From: Pseudomonadota bacterium
GTDB taxonomy: Bacteria; Pseudomonadota; Alphaproteobacteria; Rhodospirillales; Magnetospirillaceae
DNA length: 64,000 nt
Assembly (NCBI GenBank): GCA_021848545.1
Contig: JAJZUL010000008.1
Span: 1 to 64,000 of the forward strand
Reading direction: 5' to 3'
Positions 38,168-46,873 of the stretch are shown here, piece by piece; position 1 is the stretch's first letter, and each line of letters opens with the position of its first letter. The notes under the pieces are model-generated. The model saw nothing but the letters and a program-made list of their open reading frames with translations, searched no databases and had not been told where the DNA came from. The position numbers and the translations under genes are program-made.

Positions 38168-38312
38168 GGCGATATCCTTATGCCGCGAAACGCTTCCCGG
38201 CGCCCCCGGGAACGCCGTTCCGGCGGCCATGCAAGCCGCGTTCCGGTGAATCGCGACGGATGTTTCGGTCGGTTTCCACCGCTCCGCACCGCCCACGGCG
38301 CGCAAAGCCGGG

Positions 38313-38346
38313 AAAAAATTGCCGCCTCGAACCCAAAAGACGGCAA
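38313..38346 (-). terminator. Candidate terminator after the VPAQTETT-repeat gene
   Basis: Reading the minus strand, TTGCCG (38346-38341) can pair with CGGCAA (38324-38319) around a 16-base loop, and six U residues follow (38318-38313). The stem is short, so activity is uncertain. It would separate the repeat-protein gene from fliD. Confidence 0.4.
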
Positions 38347-38359
38347 ACTTTGCCTGGAT

Positions 38360-39271
38360 TTATTGGTAGCGCTCCAACGCCTCCACCAGCTTTTCCACCC
38401 CACGGAAAGCCCCGGCCAGATCGATATAGGCGGCCCGCAAGGTGGCGGCGTCGGGACTGGGAGTGCCCCCCAGGCGATTGCCTTGCAGCATGCGCGCCGC
38501 CGCCGCCAGGCTTTGACCTTTGACGAAGGTGGCGATGCGGCGCACCTCGGCATAATGCTCGACCGCCTGGCTGACCAGGGCGGGCGGCAGCAGAGTCAAA
38601 CCGTCGCCGGCCGCGGTAAAGCCCATGCTCAAGGATTCCAGCGCCGAAACCGCCGCGACGAACGACACGCCGGCCTCGGCGTTGGGCGGAGCCGGCACCC
38701 GTTCGAAGGCGCGGCGACGCGCCGCCAGTTCCGCCGCCAGCACGGTCGCGGCCGAACGGCGTCGCGCCGCGCGCTCGGCGCGGCCGTTGCGGACCAAAGC
38801 CAGGAAACCGCCGATGCCACCCAACAGCCCGCCCAACGCCACCAGCAACCCCGCCGCCCACAGCGGCACGACGAAAACCGGCGGCGGCGGCGCGGATACG
38901 GTGGGGGCCGGAACGGCGGGCGGCGTTTGCGCCGGAATGTCGGTTTTGGGCTGCGCCGGAACGACGGTTTCGGTTGGCGCCGGGACGGTTGTCCGGGTTT
39001 GCGCCGGGACGGCTGTCTCGGTTTGCGCCGGGACGGTTGTCTCGGTTTGCGCCGGAACGGTTGTCTCGGTTTGCGCCGGAACGGCGCGGGCCGTCGCGAC
39101 CGGAGCGGGTGGCGCCAGCTTTTCCGCCAGAACCGGCACCTGGGCCGCCGCTTTCGGCGGCGGCGGCGCGCCGGCGGACGAAGACGGGGAAGCCGCCGCC
39201 ATTGGGACGAACGCGACCGAAGCGGCGATTACAGCCGCGGCAAAGGGGAAACCGGGACTGATCTGGGGCAT
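38360..39271 (-). CDS. Membrane protein with VPAQTETT octapeptide repeats, function unknown
   Basis: About 303 residues. A signal-like hydrophobic N-terminus (about 8-27) is followed by a Pro/Ala/Thr-rich segment with about seven and a half units of an eight-residue repeat (VPAQTETT and variants, residues 64-124; DNA 38900-39082). Then comes one clear membrane helix (132-159) and a cytoplasmic helical domain of about 140 residues that I do not recognise. The low-complexity stretch may span the periplasm or wall. ATG 39271 is the best start on the signal-like sequence, but no good ribosome-binding site is seen; ATG 39304 is an alternative. It lies between fliD and a histidine kinase gene on the same strand. 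Confidence 0.7.
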   Translation of the reverse strand: MPQISPGFPFAAAVIAASVAFVPMAAASPSSSAGAPPPPKAAAQVPVLAEKLAPPAPVATARAVPAQTETTVPAQTETTVPAQTETAVPAQTRTTVPAPTETVVPAQPKTDIPAQTPPAVPAPTVSAPPPPVFVVPLWAAGLLVALGGLLGGIGGFLALVRNGRAERAARRRSAATVLAAELAARRRAFERVPAPPNAEAGVSFVAAVSALESLSMGFTAAGDGLTLLPPALVSQAVEHYAEVRRIATFVKGQSLAAAARMLQGNRLGGTPSPDAATLRAAYIDLAGAFRGVEKLVEALERYQ

Positions 39272-39365
39272 GGGACAGGCTTGTAACAGGGTTGGGCGGA
39301 CCATCCGCGCGCGCAGCATAGACGAAAGCGCGGCCCGACGAAAAGACCCGGGCCGGACCCGCCTT

Positions 39366-42272
39366 TCAAATTCCGCCGCCGCTCTGCCCCGATTGCCGGT
39401 CGACGATGCGACCGGGCGGAAAGATCACGGTCGCGGTGGTCCCGGCGCCGACGACGCTTTCCAGACGCAACTGCCCCTGATGGGCCACCACCAGCGTTTT
39501 GGCCAGGGGCAGCCCCAGACCGGTTCCCTCGAACCGTCGCGACAGGCGGGAATCCACCTGCACGAACGGTTCCATCACCCGTTCCAGATCTTCGGCGCTC
39601 ATGCCGATGCCGGTATCGCGGATGACGAGAACGAACCCCTCCGCTTCCAGGCGGGCGGCGGCGATGACCTGTCCGCCCTCCTCGGTGAATTTGACGGCAT
39701 TGGACAACAGGTTGAGAACGATCTGGCGAACGCGGCGTTCGTCGGCGAAAAGCGGAGGCAGATCGGCCGGCAGGGTATCGACCATTTCGATGCCGTGATT
39801 GTGGGCGCGCGTCGCCATCATCCGCATCGCCGAACGCACGATGGCCACCACATCCACCTCGCCCTCGACCAGATCGGTCATGCCCACCTCGGCCTTGGAC
39901 ATGTCGAGGACGTCGTTGATCAATTCAAGAAGATGCACGCCGCTATCGTTGATGTCGTCCACATAGCTTCGGTACTGAGCCGGTTCCAGCGGCCCGTAGA
40001 TTTCGTGTTTCATCATCTCGGAAAAGCCGATGACGGCGTTGAGCGGCGTGCGCAATTCGTGGCTGATATTGGCGAGAAAGGTCGCCTTGGCGCGATTGCC
40101 CCGTTCGGCCGCCTCCTTGGCCTCGCGTAGCGTCTCCTCGGTGCGCCGGCGCTCGGTCACATCCGAGAAGGTCAGGATGGGACCGCCGCCCGGCATGGTC
40201 GTCGCCCGGACTTCGAGAACGGAGCCGTTGGGCCGGACGTAATCGAGCACCCGCGACCCCGCCCCCCGCAAACGGTCGAGCGGCACCACCGTATCGCCGG
40301 TGAAATAGCCCTGGCGGCCGAGATGGCGGATGAATCCGCCGAAGGTCGCCGCCGTTTGCACCGGCCCGTCGCCGGGCAGGTCCAGCAGATGCCGCGCCGC
40401 GCGATTGATCGCCGCCAGACGGTCGCGCTCGTCGAAAGCGACGATGCCCTGGGCGACGTTGTCGATGATGCCCTGACGCAGGGCCGATTGCGCCGCCAGT
40501 TCATGTTCATGCCATTTGAGGGCGGTGATGTCGCTGGCGGTCCCGCGAAAGGCGCGGCAATTGCCGCCGGTCGAGGCGGGGCGGCCGGACATCTCCACAT
40601 AGCGGGTTTCGCCCGACGGCAGCACATAGCGCAGGACCAGCCCGCGGAACGGTTTGCCGGCGCGCATCAGGGCCAATTGCTCGTTCCATAGAACGGGGTC
40701 CGGGCATGACGAGTTGAGCTCGGTGAACGACCGCCCCAGAAAGAATTCCGGCCCCACCCCCAGCACCGGACGCACCCGGCCGGAAACGAAGGTGAACACC
40801 AGTCGCGCGTCGGTTTCCCAGAACCAGTCGGACGCGGCCTCGGCCAGATCCCGCAGGCGCTGCTCGCTTTCCACCAGGGCGCTTTCGATGCATTTGCGAT
40901 CGGTGATGTCGCGCACCACCGCGATATAGGTCACGTCATTCCCCTGGCGCATGGTGCCCGCCGCCACTTCCAGGGGAAACAGAGTGCCGTTCTTGCGACG
41001 CCCTTCGACCTGGCGCAGGGGGCCGGGGGCGAAGGCGCCGACCCCATCGGCCGGATCGGCCAACAGCCGGGCGGCGTCGCTGCCGATGACCTCGTCGAGG
41101 CCGTAGCCGAAAATGCGGCAGGCGGCGGGATTGAGCGACAGCACGAAACCGGCCTGATCCAGGGCCACCAGCCCGTCCACCATGGTTTCCATGATGCCCC
41201 GCACCCAGGCGAGGCTGTCCGCCAGCGCCCGCTCGGCCTGCTTGCGCGGGGTGATGTCGGTCAATATGCGCAAATGCCCGCCATCGGCGGTGGGATAGGT
41301 GTTGACCGACACCCAGCGGCCATCGGCATGCTGGTGCTCGCGGACCACATCGCGCACCGCGGCCTCGCTGCCGTCGAAAAAGGCGCTGTCCCGGATGGCT
41401 TCCGGGGAAGAGGCGTCGCCGCCGTTGATATTGATATTGACGACCCACCCGGAATTGGCCAGCGCCCGCAGCACGGTGCGGAGATGGGTGCCCGGACGGG
41501 CCAGATCGTTGCAGGGACCGAGGGCTTCGACGTAGCGGTCGTTCCAGGTCACCAGCCGGTTGGCGGAATCATACAGGGCGACCGCGTCGCGGACGCCGCC
41601 CAGAGCGTCGAGCAGGCGGGTTTGCAGCACCGCCGCCCGCTCGCCCGCGCTTTCGGTCAGGGCCGCCTGGCGGCGCACCACCACCAGCAGCAGCGCCACA
41701 GCCATCACCATGGACAGAATCTGGCCGACGACGAAACCCCAGGTCGCCACATCGGCATGCATAGCGAGAAGCGGTCCCGCCGTTTGATACAGCCCACGGG
41801 CGAGAAAAGCGAAGCCGGCGGTCCGCCGGCCGGACAAGAACGGCGACCGCCTGGACAGAAACGCCCAGCCCGCCAAAAGCTGAGGCGGTCCGCCGATGCC
41901 GAAAATCGGCACGCCGGCCAGATCCAAAACATGGCGCAACCAGACCGCCGCCTGCCCCCAGCCGAGCACGACCGCCAGACCGGCCAAGGGCATGGTGATG
42001 CCGACCCGCCACCCCCGCAGGGAAAAGACGCCGACGACGGTAAGCAGCGCCGCGACGCCCTGCAACAGATCGGAGGCCGGCAACACCGGCGCCCCGAGAA
42101 CGCCTTCGCCCAGAACCACGGCCTGGGAACAGGTGCCGACCAGAAAGGCCGCCGCCCACCAGCGGAACGCGCCCGGCACACCGGGCTGGGTCGCGCCATA
42201 GAGGGTGGACAGCGTCAAGACGGCTCCGCCTACCGTCGCCCCCAGCAACGCCGTCTGCAACGCGAAATCCAT
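39366..42272 (-). CDS. Membrane histidine kinase with four PAS domains
   Basis: 968 residues. About 205 N-terminal residues form roughly six to seven membrane helices. Four PAS-like domains follow (about 220-345, 350-470, 475-600, 605-720). The dimerisation/phosphoacceptor segment has His738 in ISHELRTPLN, and the HPIGxYGPLEP-type stretch after it resembles PleC/DivJ-like kinases. The ATPase domain shows LLSNAVKFTEEGG (N box), RDTGIGMS (G1) and FEGTGLGLPLAK (F/G2). No receiver domain is attached and no response regulator gene is adjacent, so it is an orphan kinase; signal and partner are unknown. Confidence 0.93.
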   Translation of the reverse strand: MDFALQTALLGATVGGAVLTLSTLYGATQPGVPGAFRWWAAAFLVGTCSQAVVLGEGVLGAPVLPASDLLQGVAALLTVVGVFSLRGWRVGITMPLAGLAVVLGWGQAAVWLRHVLDLAGVPIFGIGGPPQLLAGWAFLSRRSPFLSGRRTAGFAFLARGLYQTAGPLLAMHADVATWGFVVGQILSMVMAVALLLVVVRRQAALTESAGERAAVLQTRLLDALGGVRDAVALYDSANRLVTWNDRYVEALGPCNDLARPGTHLRTVLRALANSGWVVNININGGDASSPEAIRDSAFFDGSEAAVRDVVREHQHADGRWVSVNTYPTADGGHLRILTDITPRKQAERALADSLAWVRGIMETMVDGLVALDQAGFVLSLNPAACRIFGYGLDEVIGSDAARLLADPADGVGAFAPGPLRQVEGRRKNGTLFPLEVAAGTMRQGNDVTYIAVVRDITDRKCIESALVESEQRLRDLAEAASDWFWETDARLVFTFVSGRVRPVLGVGPEFFLGRSFTELNSSCPDPVLWNEQLALMRAGKPFRGLVLRYVLPSGETRYVEMSGRPASTGGNCRAFRGTASDITALKWHEHELAAQSALRQGIIDNVAQGIVAFDERDRLAAINRAARHLLDLPGDGPVQTAATFGGFIRHLGRQGYFTGDTVVPLDRLRGAGSRVLDYVRPNGSVLEVRATTMPGGGPILTFSDVTERRRTEETLREAKEAAERGNRAKATFLANISHELRTPLNAVIGFSEMMKHEIYGPLEPAQYRSYVDDINDSGVHLLELINDVLDMSKAEVGMTDLVEGEVDVVAIVRSAMRMMATRAHNHGIEMVDTLPADLPPLFADERRVRQIVLNLLSNAVKFTEEGGQVIAAARLEAEGFVLVIRDTGIGMSAEDLERVMEPFVQVDSRLSRRFEGTGLGLPLAKTLVVAHQGQLRLESVVGAGTTATVIFPPGRIVDRQSGQSGGGI

Positions 42273-42390
42273 GGACGGAGCCTCATTTCCGACGACTCCC
42301 CGTCACCGTGCGGACACGGTTCCAGGATATCCAAGCCAACGGCGCGGTGCTATCCCCGTCCCGCCCCGCCTCGGGGCGCGCGGCCGGACG

Positions 42391-42915
42391 TCAATCGTCG
42401 TAGGCGACGAGACTGGTAACGGGGACGTCCTGCGCCTCGAGGCGCTTACGTCCCCCCAAAAACGTCAATTCGATGATGGTGGCGGCGCCCACCACTTCGG
42501 CGCCGACCTTGCGCAACAGGGTCACCCCGGCATCCAAGGTGCCGCCGGTCGCCAGCAGATCGTCCAGGATCACCACCCGGGCGCCCGGTTCCACCGCGCC
42601 TTCCTGAATCTCGATGACGTCGGTGCCGTATTCCAGGGCGTATTCATGGCGGATGGTGGCGCCGGGCAGCTTGCCCTTCTTGCGCAGCATGACGAAACCG
42701 CAGCCCAGCTTCAGCGCCAGCGGCGCCGCCACCAGGAACCCCCGCGATTCGATCCCGGCGAGAACGGTCGGATGGAACGCGCGCACATCGCGGGCCATCC
42801 GCCCCATCGCCACCTGCCAGGCGTCGGGATGGGCCAACAGGGTCGAAATATCGTAAAAAAGAATGCCCTTCTTCGGAAAATCCGGAATGCCGCGAATATG
42901 ATCCTTGATATCCAT
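42391..42915 (-). CDS. apt: Adenine phosphoribosyltransferase
   Basis: 174 residues. Apt salvages adenine to AMP with PRPP. The N-terminal [18 protein letters not shown], the [18 protein letters not shown] segment and the PRPP loop [17 protein letters not shown] are diagnostic. ATG 42915 gives the family-typical [13 protein letters not shown] start; an in-frame ATG at 42933 adds six residues and cannot be excluded, as neither has a clear ribosome-binding site. Single gene between the kinase and the GT9/gmk unit. Confidence 0.93.
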   Translation of the reverse strand: MDIKDHIRGIPDFPKKGILFYDISTLLAHPDAWQVAMGRMARDVRAFHPTVLAGIESRGFLVAAPLALKLGCGFVMLRKKGKLPGATIRHEYALEYGTDVIEIQEGAVEPGARVVILDDLLATGGTLDAGVTLLRKVGAEVVGAATIIELTFLGGRKRLEAQDVPVTSLVAYDD

Positions 42916-42980
42916 AGTTGAAATCGTTCCCATCGGTTGTCGCCGCTCCGACTATCGGTCGAACGGCCTTTTTCCTTATC

Positions 42981-43985
42981 CTATGGCGGCGGGGAGGCGG
43001 TCAAGCCGCCGTCTCCCAGCAAACCCTCCAGCGCCGCCGCCACCGCCGTTCCCGGAATGCGATCCATGGCAGGCCCCCCCCAATCGGCGGCCTTGACCAC
43101 AACCAATCGACTGGTGGCGGGGGCGAATTTTTCCCAGGCGGTGGGACCGAACAGCGACACCATCGGCACGTCGGCGGCGGCCAGCATATGGCCGGTGCCG
43201 GAATCGTTGGCCACCGCCGCGGTCAGGCGCCGCGCCAGGGCGATGGTCAGCAGGGGGCTGGTTTCCGAAGTCTCCTGAAGCGGCAGACGGGCGCCGGGCA
43301 CGGCCTCGCGCACGCGGGCCTCCCACTCGGCCTCGGCCGGCCCCAACAGCACCACCGGCGTCAATCCGCGGCCCGCCAGATCGCCGGCCAGGGCGAGAAA
43401 GCGATCCAGGGGCCAGCGCTTTTCGACACCGCCGGCGCCGGGCGCCAATCCGACATAGCAGGGGCCGGGCGGCAACAAAGCGGCGGCCATGGCATCGAAG
43501 GCGGGGTCAGAGGGCAGGGACGCCGCTTGCGCGCCGCCGCCGCCGGCCAGATCGATCAGCGCCTGCATCTGCCCCGCCAGGGACGGCGGCTTGGCGCGCC
43601 GCTTCGGGCGACGGTCGGACAAATGATAGCCGGCCGCCGCCGACAGGAAACGGCCATGGCGGATACGCCGCAGGATCAGGGTGGTCAGCACCCGCCTTTG
43701 GGTATCGATGATCAGGTCGAAGCGCCGGCCGGCCAGGGGCCGCCGCCCCACCAGTTCGGCGGCGCGGATGCCCACCCCGGCATTCTCCACCACTTCGTCG
43801 ATCAGCCCCGCGACCAGCGGCGCCAGCGAGCCGGCATAGACGCTGGTCCCCTTGCCCGCCAGCCAGGTGATGCGGGCATCGGGAAAAGCCCCGCGCAGGG
43901 CCCGCACGAAGGGCAGCTTCATCAGGCCGTCGCCGACCACGTCCAAGCCGACATAGACCAGGATGGTGGCGGGCACCGGGTCCAT
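42981..43985 (-). CDS. Glycosyltransferase family 9 (heptosyltransferase-like)
   Basis: 334 residues, GT-B fold. Family features are ILVYVGLDVVGDGLMKLPFVRAL at the N-terminus in place of the usual GLGD loop, FDLIIDTQRR, VGLAPGAGGVEKRWPLDRFL and the donor-site segment VANDSGTGHMLAAADVPMV. GT9 enzymes add heptose or related sugars to the lipopolysaccharide core on the cytoplasmic face. ATG 43985 with GGAG upstream is preferred over a TTG at 43994. It starts 5 bases after the gmk stop and so forms an operon with yicC and gmk, although no functional link is obvious. Confidence 0.87.
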   Translation of the reverse strand: MDPVPATILVYVGLDVVGDGLMKLPFVRALRGAFPDARITWLAGKGTSVYAGSLAPLVAGLIDEVVENAGVGIRAAELVGRRPLAGRRFDLIIDTQRRVLTTLILRRIRHGRFLSAAAGYHLSDRRPKRRAKPPSLAGQMQALIDLAGGGGAQAASLPSDPAFDAMAAALLPPGPCYVGLAPGAGGVEKRWPLDRFLALAGDLAGRGLTPVVLLGPAEAEWEARVREAVPGARLPLQETSETSPLLTIALARRLTAAVANDSGTGHMLAAADVPMVSLFGPTAWEKFAPATSRLVVVKAADWGGPAMDRIPGTAVAAALEGLLGDGGLTASPPP

Positions 43986-43990
43986 CGCGG

Positions 43991-44653
43991 TCAAGCTCCG
44001 CGCAGACGGGCGACGAAATCGTGCATGCCGACCTGACGGTCGCGCTTCAACCGTTCGGCGGCGAGAATGGCGGTCACGGCGGCGACCGAACGGTCCACCT
44101 CGCTATTGACGACGATGTAATCGTATTCGCGCCAATGGCTCATCTCGTCGCCGGCCTTGGCCATGCGGGCGGCCACCACTTCGGCCGAGTCCGAGGCCCG
44201 CGTGGTCAGACGGCGGCCCAGTTCCTCCACCGACGGCGGCAGGATGAACACCGAAACCAGATCGGCCCGGGCGTTCTGGGCCACCTGCTGGGTGCCCTGC
44301 CAATCGATGTCGAACAGCACGTCGCGACCCGCCGCCAGCGCCGCTTCCACCGGCGCCCTGGGGGTGCCGTAGTAATTGTCGAACACCCGGGCGTGTTCGA
44401 GAAACGCGCCGGCGGCCACCATTTCCTCGAACCGGGGCACGGCAACGAAATGATAATCCTTGCCGTCCACCTCGCCGGGGCGCGGGGCGCGGGTGGTGGC
44501 CGATACCGACATGGCGATGTGGGAATCCTGGGCCAGCAGGGCGCGGCACAAGGTGGTCTTGCCCGCCCCCGACGGCGAGGACAGAACCAGCATCAGACCG
44601 CGACGGTCCACCGCCGGAAGGTTGGCCGGGGCAAAAGATACGGCGTCGGTCAT
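43991..44653 (-). CDS. gmk: Guanylate kinase
   Basis: 220 residues. Gmk phosphorylates GMP to GDP with ATP. P-loop LSSPSGAGKTTL, the GMP-binding SVSATTRAPRPGEVDGKDYHF, the Tyr pair in VFDNYYGTPR, and VLFDIDWQGTQQV are all present. ATG 44653 is preceded by GAGGGGG, whereas the longer open frame overlaps yicC's stop region. The yicC-gmk neighbourhood is widely conserved in bacteria. Confidence 0.96.
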   Translation of the reverse strand: MTDAVSFAPANLPAVDRRGLMLVLSSPSGAGKTTLCRALLAQDSHIAMSVSATTRAPRPGEVDGKDYHFVAVPRFEEMVAAGAFLEHARVFDNYYGTPRAPVEAALAAGRDVLFDIDWQGTQQVAQNARADLVSVFILPPSVEELGRRLTTRASDSAEVVAARMAKAGDEMSHWREYDYIVVNSEVDRSVAAVTAILAAERLKRDRQVGMHDFVARLRGA

Positions 44654-44660
44654 GACCCCC

Positions 44661-45542
44661 TCATTCGATATTCTGAATCTGTTCACGGAACTGGTCGATC
44701 ACCGCCTTGAGATCCAGCCCGATCCGGGTCAGCTCGACATCGGAGGATTTCGAACACAGCGTGTTGGCTTCGCGATTGAATTCCTGGGACAGGAAATCGA
44801 GCTTGCGGCCGACCGCGCCGCCACCGGCGATCAGCTCGCGCGCCGCCCCCACATGGGCGGCCAGACGGTCCAATTCCTCGCGCACGTCGCCCTTGACCGC
44901 CAGCAGCGCCAATTCCTGGGCGATCCGCTCTTCCGGCGGGGACGGTATCGCCCCCAGCAGAGCGCCCAGCTGCGCCTTCAGACGCGCCGCCACCGCGTCG
45001 GGCCGCAACGCCGCCGTGGCCGCCGCCCGGCCCGCCAATTCGGCGATGGCATCGATCTGGCCGGTCAGCACCTCGGCCAGACGGCCGCCCTCGGCCCGGC
45101 GCATGGCGGCCAGGGCCGCCAAGGCCTCGTTCAGGGTGGCGATCATCGCCGTTTCGCGGGCGCCGCGTTCGGCCTCGTCGTCGTCCGCCTCGATTTCGGC
45201 CGGCTCGATCACCCCTTTGACCGCCAGCAACCCATCCCAGCGGGGCGCGGTCACATCCGGATGGCGCGCCCCCCACTCCCGGCACAGACCGAGCAGATCC
45301 TCCAGCAGGCGGGTATTGATCCGAACGCCGGACAGATCGGCCGGACGGATCACCGACAGGGATAATTGAACGTTGCCGCGTTTGAGATGCCGGGCAGCCG
45401 TCTCGCGCACCGACGCTTCCATTCCGTCATGACCGGGCGGCAGGCGCAGGCGCACCTCCAATCCGCGTCCGTTGACGCTTTTGGCCTCCCAGGTCCATTC
45501 CACGCGCGCGTCGCGCCCTTGGGCGCGGGCGTAGCCGGTCAT
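44661..45542 (-). CDS. yicC: YicC-family endoribonuclease
   Basis: 293 residues. Members are stress-linked endoribonucleases; E. coli YicC promotes decay of the small RNA RyhB. The start MTGYARAQGRD, KSVNGRGLEVRLRLP near residue 21, and the C-terminal RKLDFLSQEFNREANTLCSKS are family signatures. The ATG given is the first ordinary start, but it lies 20 bases from the only good ribosome-binding site, which instead suits an in-frame CTG at 45557 (five residues more, giving an N-terminus TVASMTGYAR like many homologues). Upstream of gmk by 7 bases. Confidence 0.9.
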   Translation of the reverse strand: MTGYARAQGRDARVEWTWEAKSVNGRGLEVRLRLPPGHDGMEASVRETAARHLKRGNVQLSLSVIRPADLSGVRINTRLLEDLLGLCREWGARHPDVTAPRWDGLLAVKGVIEPAEIEADDDEAERGARETAMIATLNEALAALAAMRRAEGGRLAEVLTGQIDAIAELAGRAAATAALRPDAVAARLKAQLGALLGAIPSPPEERIAQELALLAVKGDVREELDRLAAHVGAARELIAGGGAVGRKLDFLSQEFNREANTLCSKSSDVELTRIGLDLKAVIDQFREQIQNIE

Positions 45543-45561
45543 GCTGGCGACGGTCAGCGTT

Positions 45562-45570
45562 CCCTCCCCT
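45562..45570 (-). promoter_or_regulatory. yicC ribosome-binding site suggesting a CTG start
   Basis: On the minus strand AGGGGAGGG is followed, five bases after its GGAGG core, by an in-frame CTG (45557-45555), and only 20 bases later by the first ATG (45542). No other start-like codon lies between, so CTG initiation is the simplest reading. Confidence 0.5.
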
Positions 45571-45675
45571 TTTTGCTTCGTATGGGGTTATAGCCGCAAG
45601 CGGCCCCGCCCAACAACCGTGCAGCGGAGCCCGGGCGCGGTTATGCTGTCGAACCTTTTGCGAGAATGGCGCGCC

Positions 45676-46446
45676 ATGGCCCGTTTCACCCCACCCGCCG
45701 TCCTTCTGATCACCGGCGCCTCGTCCGGTCTGGGCGCGGCCTTGGCCCGGCGTTACGCCCGACCCGGCGCCACCCTGTTCCTATCGGGCCGTCATGCCGG
45801 CCGCCTGAACGAAGTGGCCGAGGCCTGCCGGGCGGCGGGGGCGGCCGTCCATGAACGGGCGATCGACGTCACCGACCGCGAATCCATGAAAAACTGGGTG
45901 GAAGAGGCGGACGGGGTTCGGCCCCTGGATCTGGTGATCGCCAATGCCGGCATCGCCGCCGGCACCGGCGACCATGGCGAGACGCCGGAACAGACCCGCG
46001 CCATCTTCGCCGTCAATGTGGAGGGCGTGATCAACACCGTGCTGCCGGCCTTGGCCGGCATGCGGACCCGCAAACGCGGCCATATCGCCATCATGAGCTC
46101 GCTGGCCGGCTTTCGCGGCATGCCGGGCGCGCCCGCTTATTGCGCCTCCAAGGCGGCGGTCCGTCTGTGGGGCGAGGGCTTGCGCGGCTGGCTGGCCGAG
46201 GACGGCGTGCGGGTCTCGGTGATCTGCCCCGGCTTCGTCACCACGCCGATGACCGACGTGAACCGCTTCCCCATGCCGTTCCTGATGAGCGCCGAACGCG
46301 CCGCCGCCATCATCCAGGCGGGGCTGGCCCGCGATCGGGGCCGCATCGTCTTTCCCCGCCGTCTGGCCCTGGGGGTTTATCTGCTGACCCTGATGCCCGA
46401 TGCCTGGGCCGACCGCCTGACGCGGGGGTTGCCGCGCAAGGGCTGA
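45676..46446 (+). CDS. Short-chain dehydrogenase/reductase
   Basis: 256 residues, Rossmann-fold NAD(P)-dependent oxidoreductase. Cofactor loop ITGASSGLGAALARRYA, a NAG motif in VIANAGIAAGTG, catalytic Ser in IMSSLAGFRGMPG, YxxxK in YCASKAAVRLWGEGL, and VICPGFVTTPMTDV are all in place. The C-terminal hydrophobic segment (VYLLTLMPDAW) may touch the membrane. ATG 45676 begins just before the Rossmann strand; an ATG at 45643 adds 11 residues, and neither has a strong ribosome-binding site. Divergent from yicC. Substrate unknown. Confidence 0.9.
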   Translation: MARFTPPAVLLITGASSGLGAALARRYARPGATLFLSGRHAGRLNEVAEACRAAGAAVHERAIDVTDRESMKNWVEEADGVRPLDLVIANAGIAAGTGDHGETPEQTRAIFAVNVEGVINTVLPALAGMRTRKRGHIAIMSSLAGFRGMPGAPAYCASKAAVRLWGEGLRGWLAEDGVRVSVICPGFVTTPMTDVNRFPMPFLMSAERAAAIIQAGLARDRGRIVFPRRLALGVYLLTLMPDAWADRLTRGLPRKG

Positions 46447-46486
46447 CCGGCAGAAGAGCGGGCGCGATAAACCCGCTCGTCGCGTC

Positions 46487-46747
46487 CTAATTCTTCTTGT
46501 CGCTGCCGTCCACGGCCGAAGTGACCACATGCGCCGTCTTTGAAACGGCGGCACCGGTGGCGTCCGCAGCCTTCGAGAGGGCGGAGCCGGTAGCGTCCGC
46601 CGCCCTCGAAAGGGCGGCACCGGTGGCGTTCGCGGCCCTCGAGACCGCCGTGTCGACGGTACTGGCGGTGGTCTTGGTCCTCGCGCATCCGCCAAGCCCC
46701 AGGATTCCGAGGATCAGCAGCACAGTTCCCGACATCCTGATCGTCAT
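46487..46747 (-). CDS. Small lipoprotein with four 11-residue repeats
   Basis: 86 residues. Lipoprotein signal with lipobox LGLGGC (Cys21). The mature part consists of four 11-residue units, residues 34-77, of the form A(L/V)S(R/K)AADATG(A/S), which should make an amphipathic helix of the kind seen in LEA-like or phasin-like proteins. The DNA repeats (33-bp units) are visible between about 46517 and 46648. ATG 46747 has GGGAGAG upstream. No family assignment; an envelope stress or structural role is only a guess. Confidence 0.75.
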   Translation of the reverse strand: MTIRMSGTVLLILGILGLGGCARTKTTASTVDTAVSRAANATGAALSRAADATGSALSKAADATGAAVSKTAHVVTSAVDGSDKKN

Positions 46748-46836
46748 CGCACTCTCCCTCGCGACGCCGCGAAAGCGGCTCTCGCTTTATGACCAGGCCT
46801 GTCCCGGGCCGCGCTCAAACGCCGCGCGGGCTTGTC

Positions 46837-46872
46837 GCATTTTCCGGCTGATTCTATCAGATCGGAAAATGC
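46837..46872. repeat. Palindrome directly after cysS
   Basis: GCATTTTCCG (46837-46846) and CGGAAAATGC (46863-46872) are perfect inverted repeats, with a nested CTGAT/ATCAG pair (46848-46852 and 46856-46860). The palindrome begins one base after the cysS stop on the minus strand. It has no following U-tract, so it may act as a 3'-end mRNA stabiliser or be an intergenic palindromic repeat rather than a standard terminator. Confidence 0.7.
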
Positions 46873-46873
46873 T

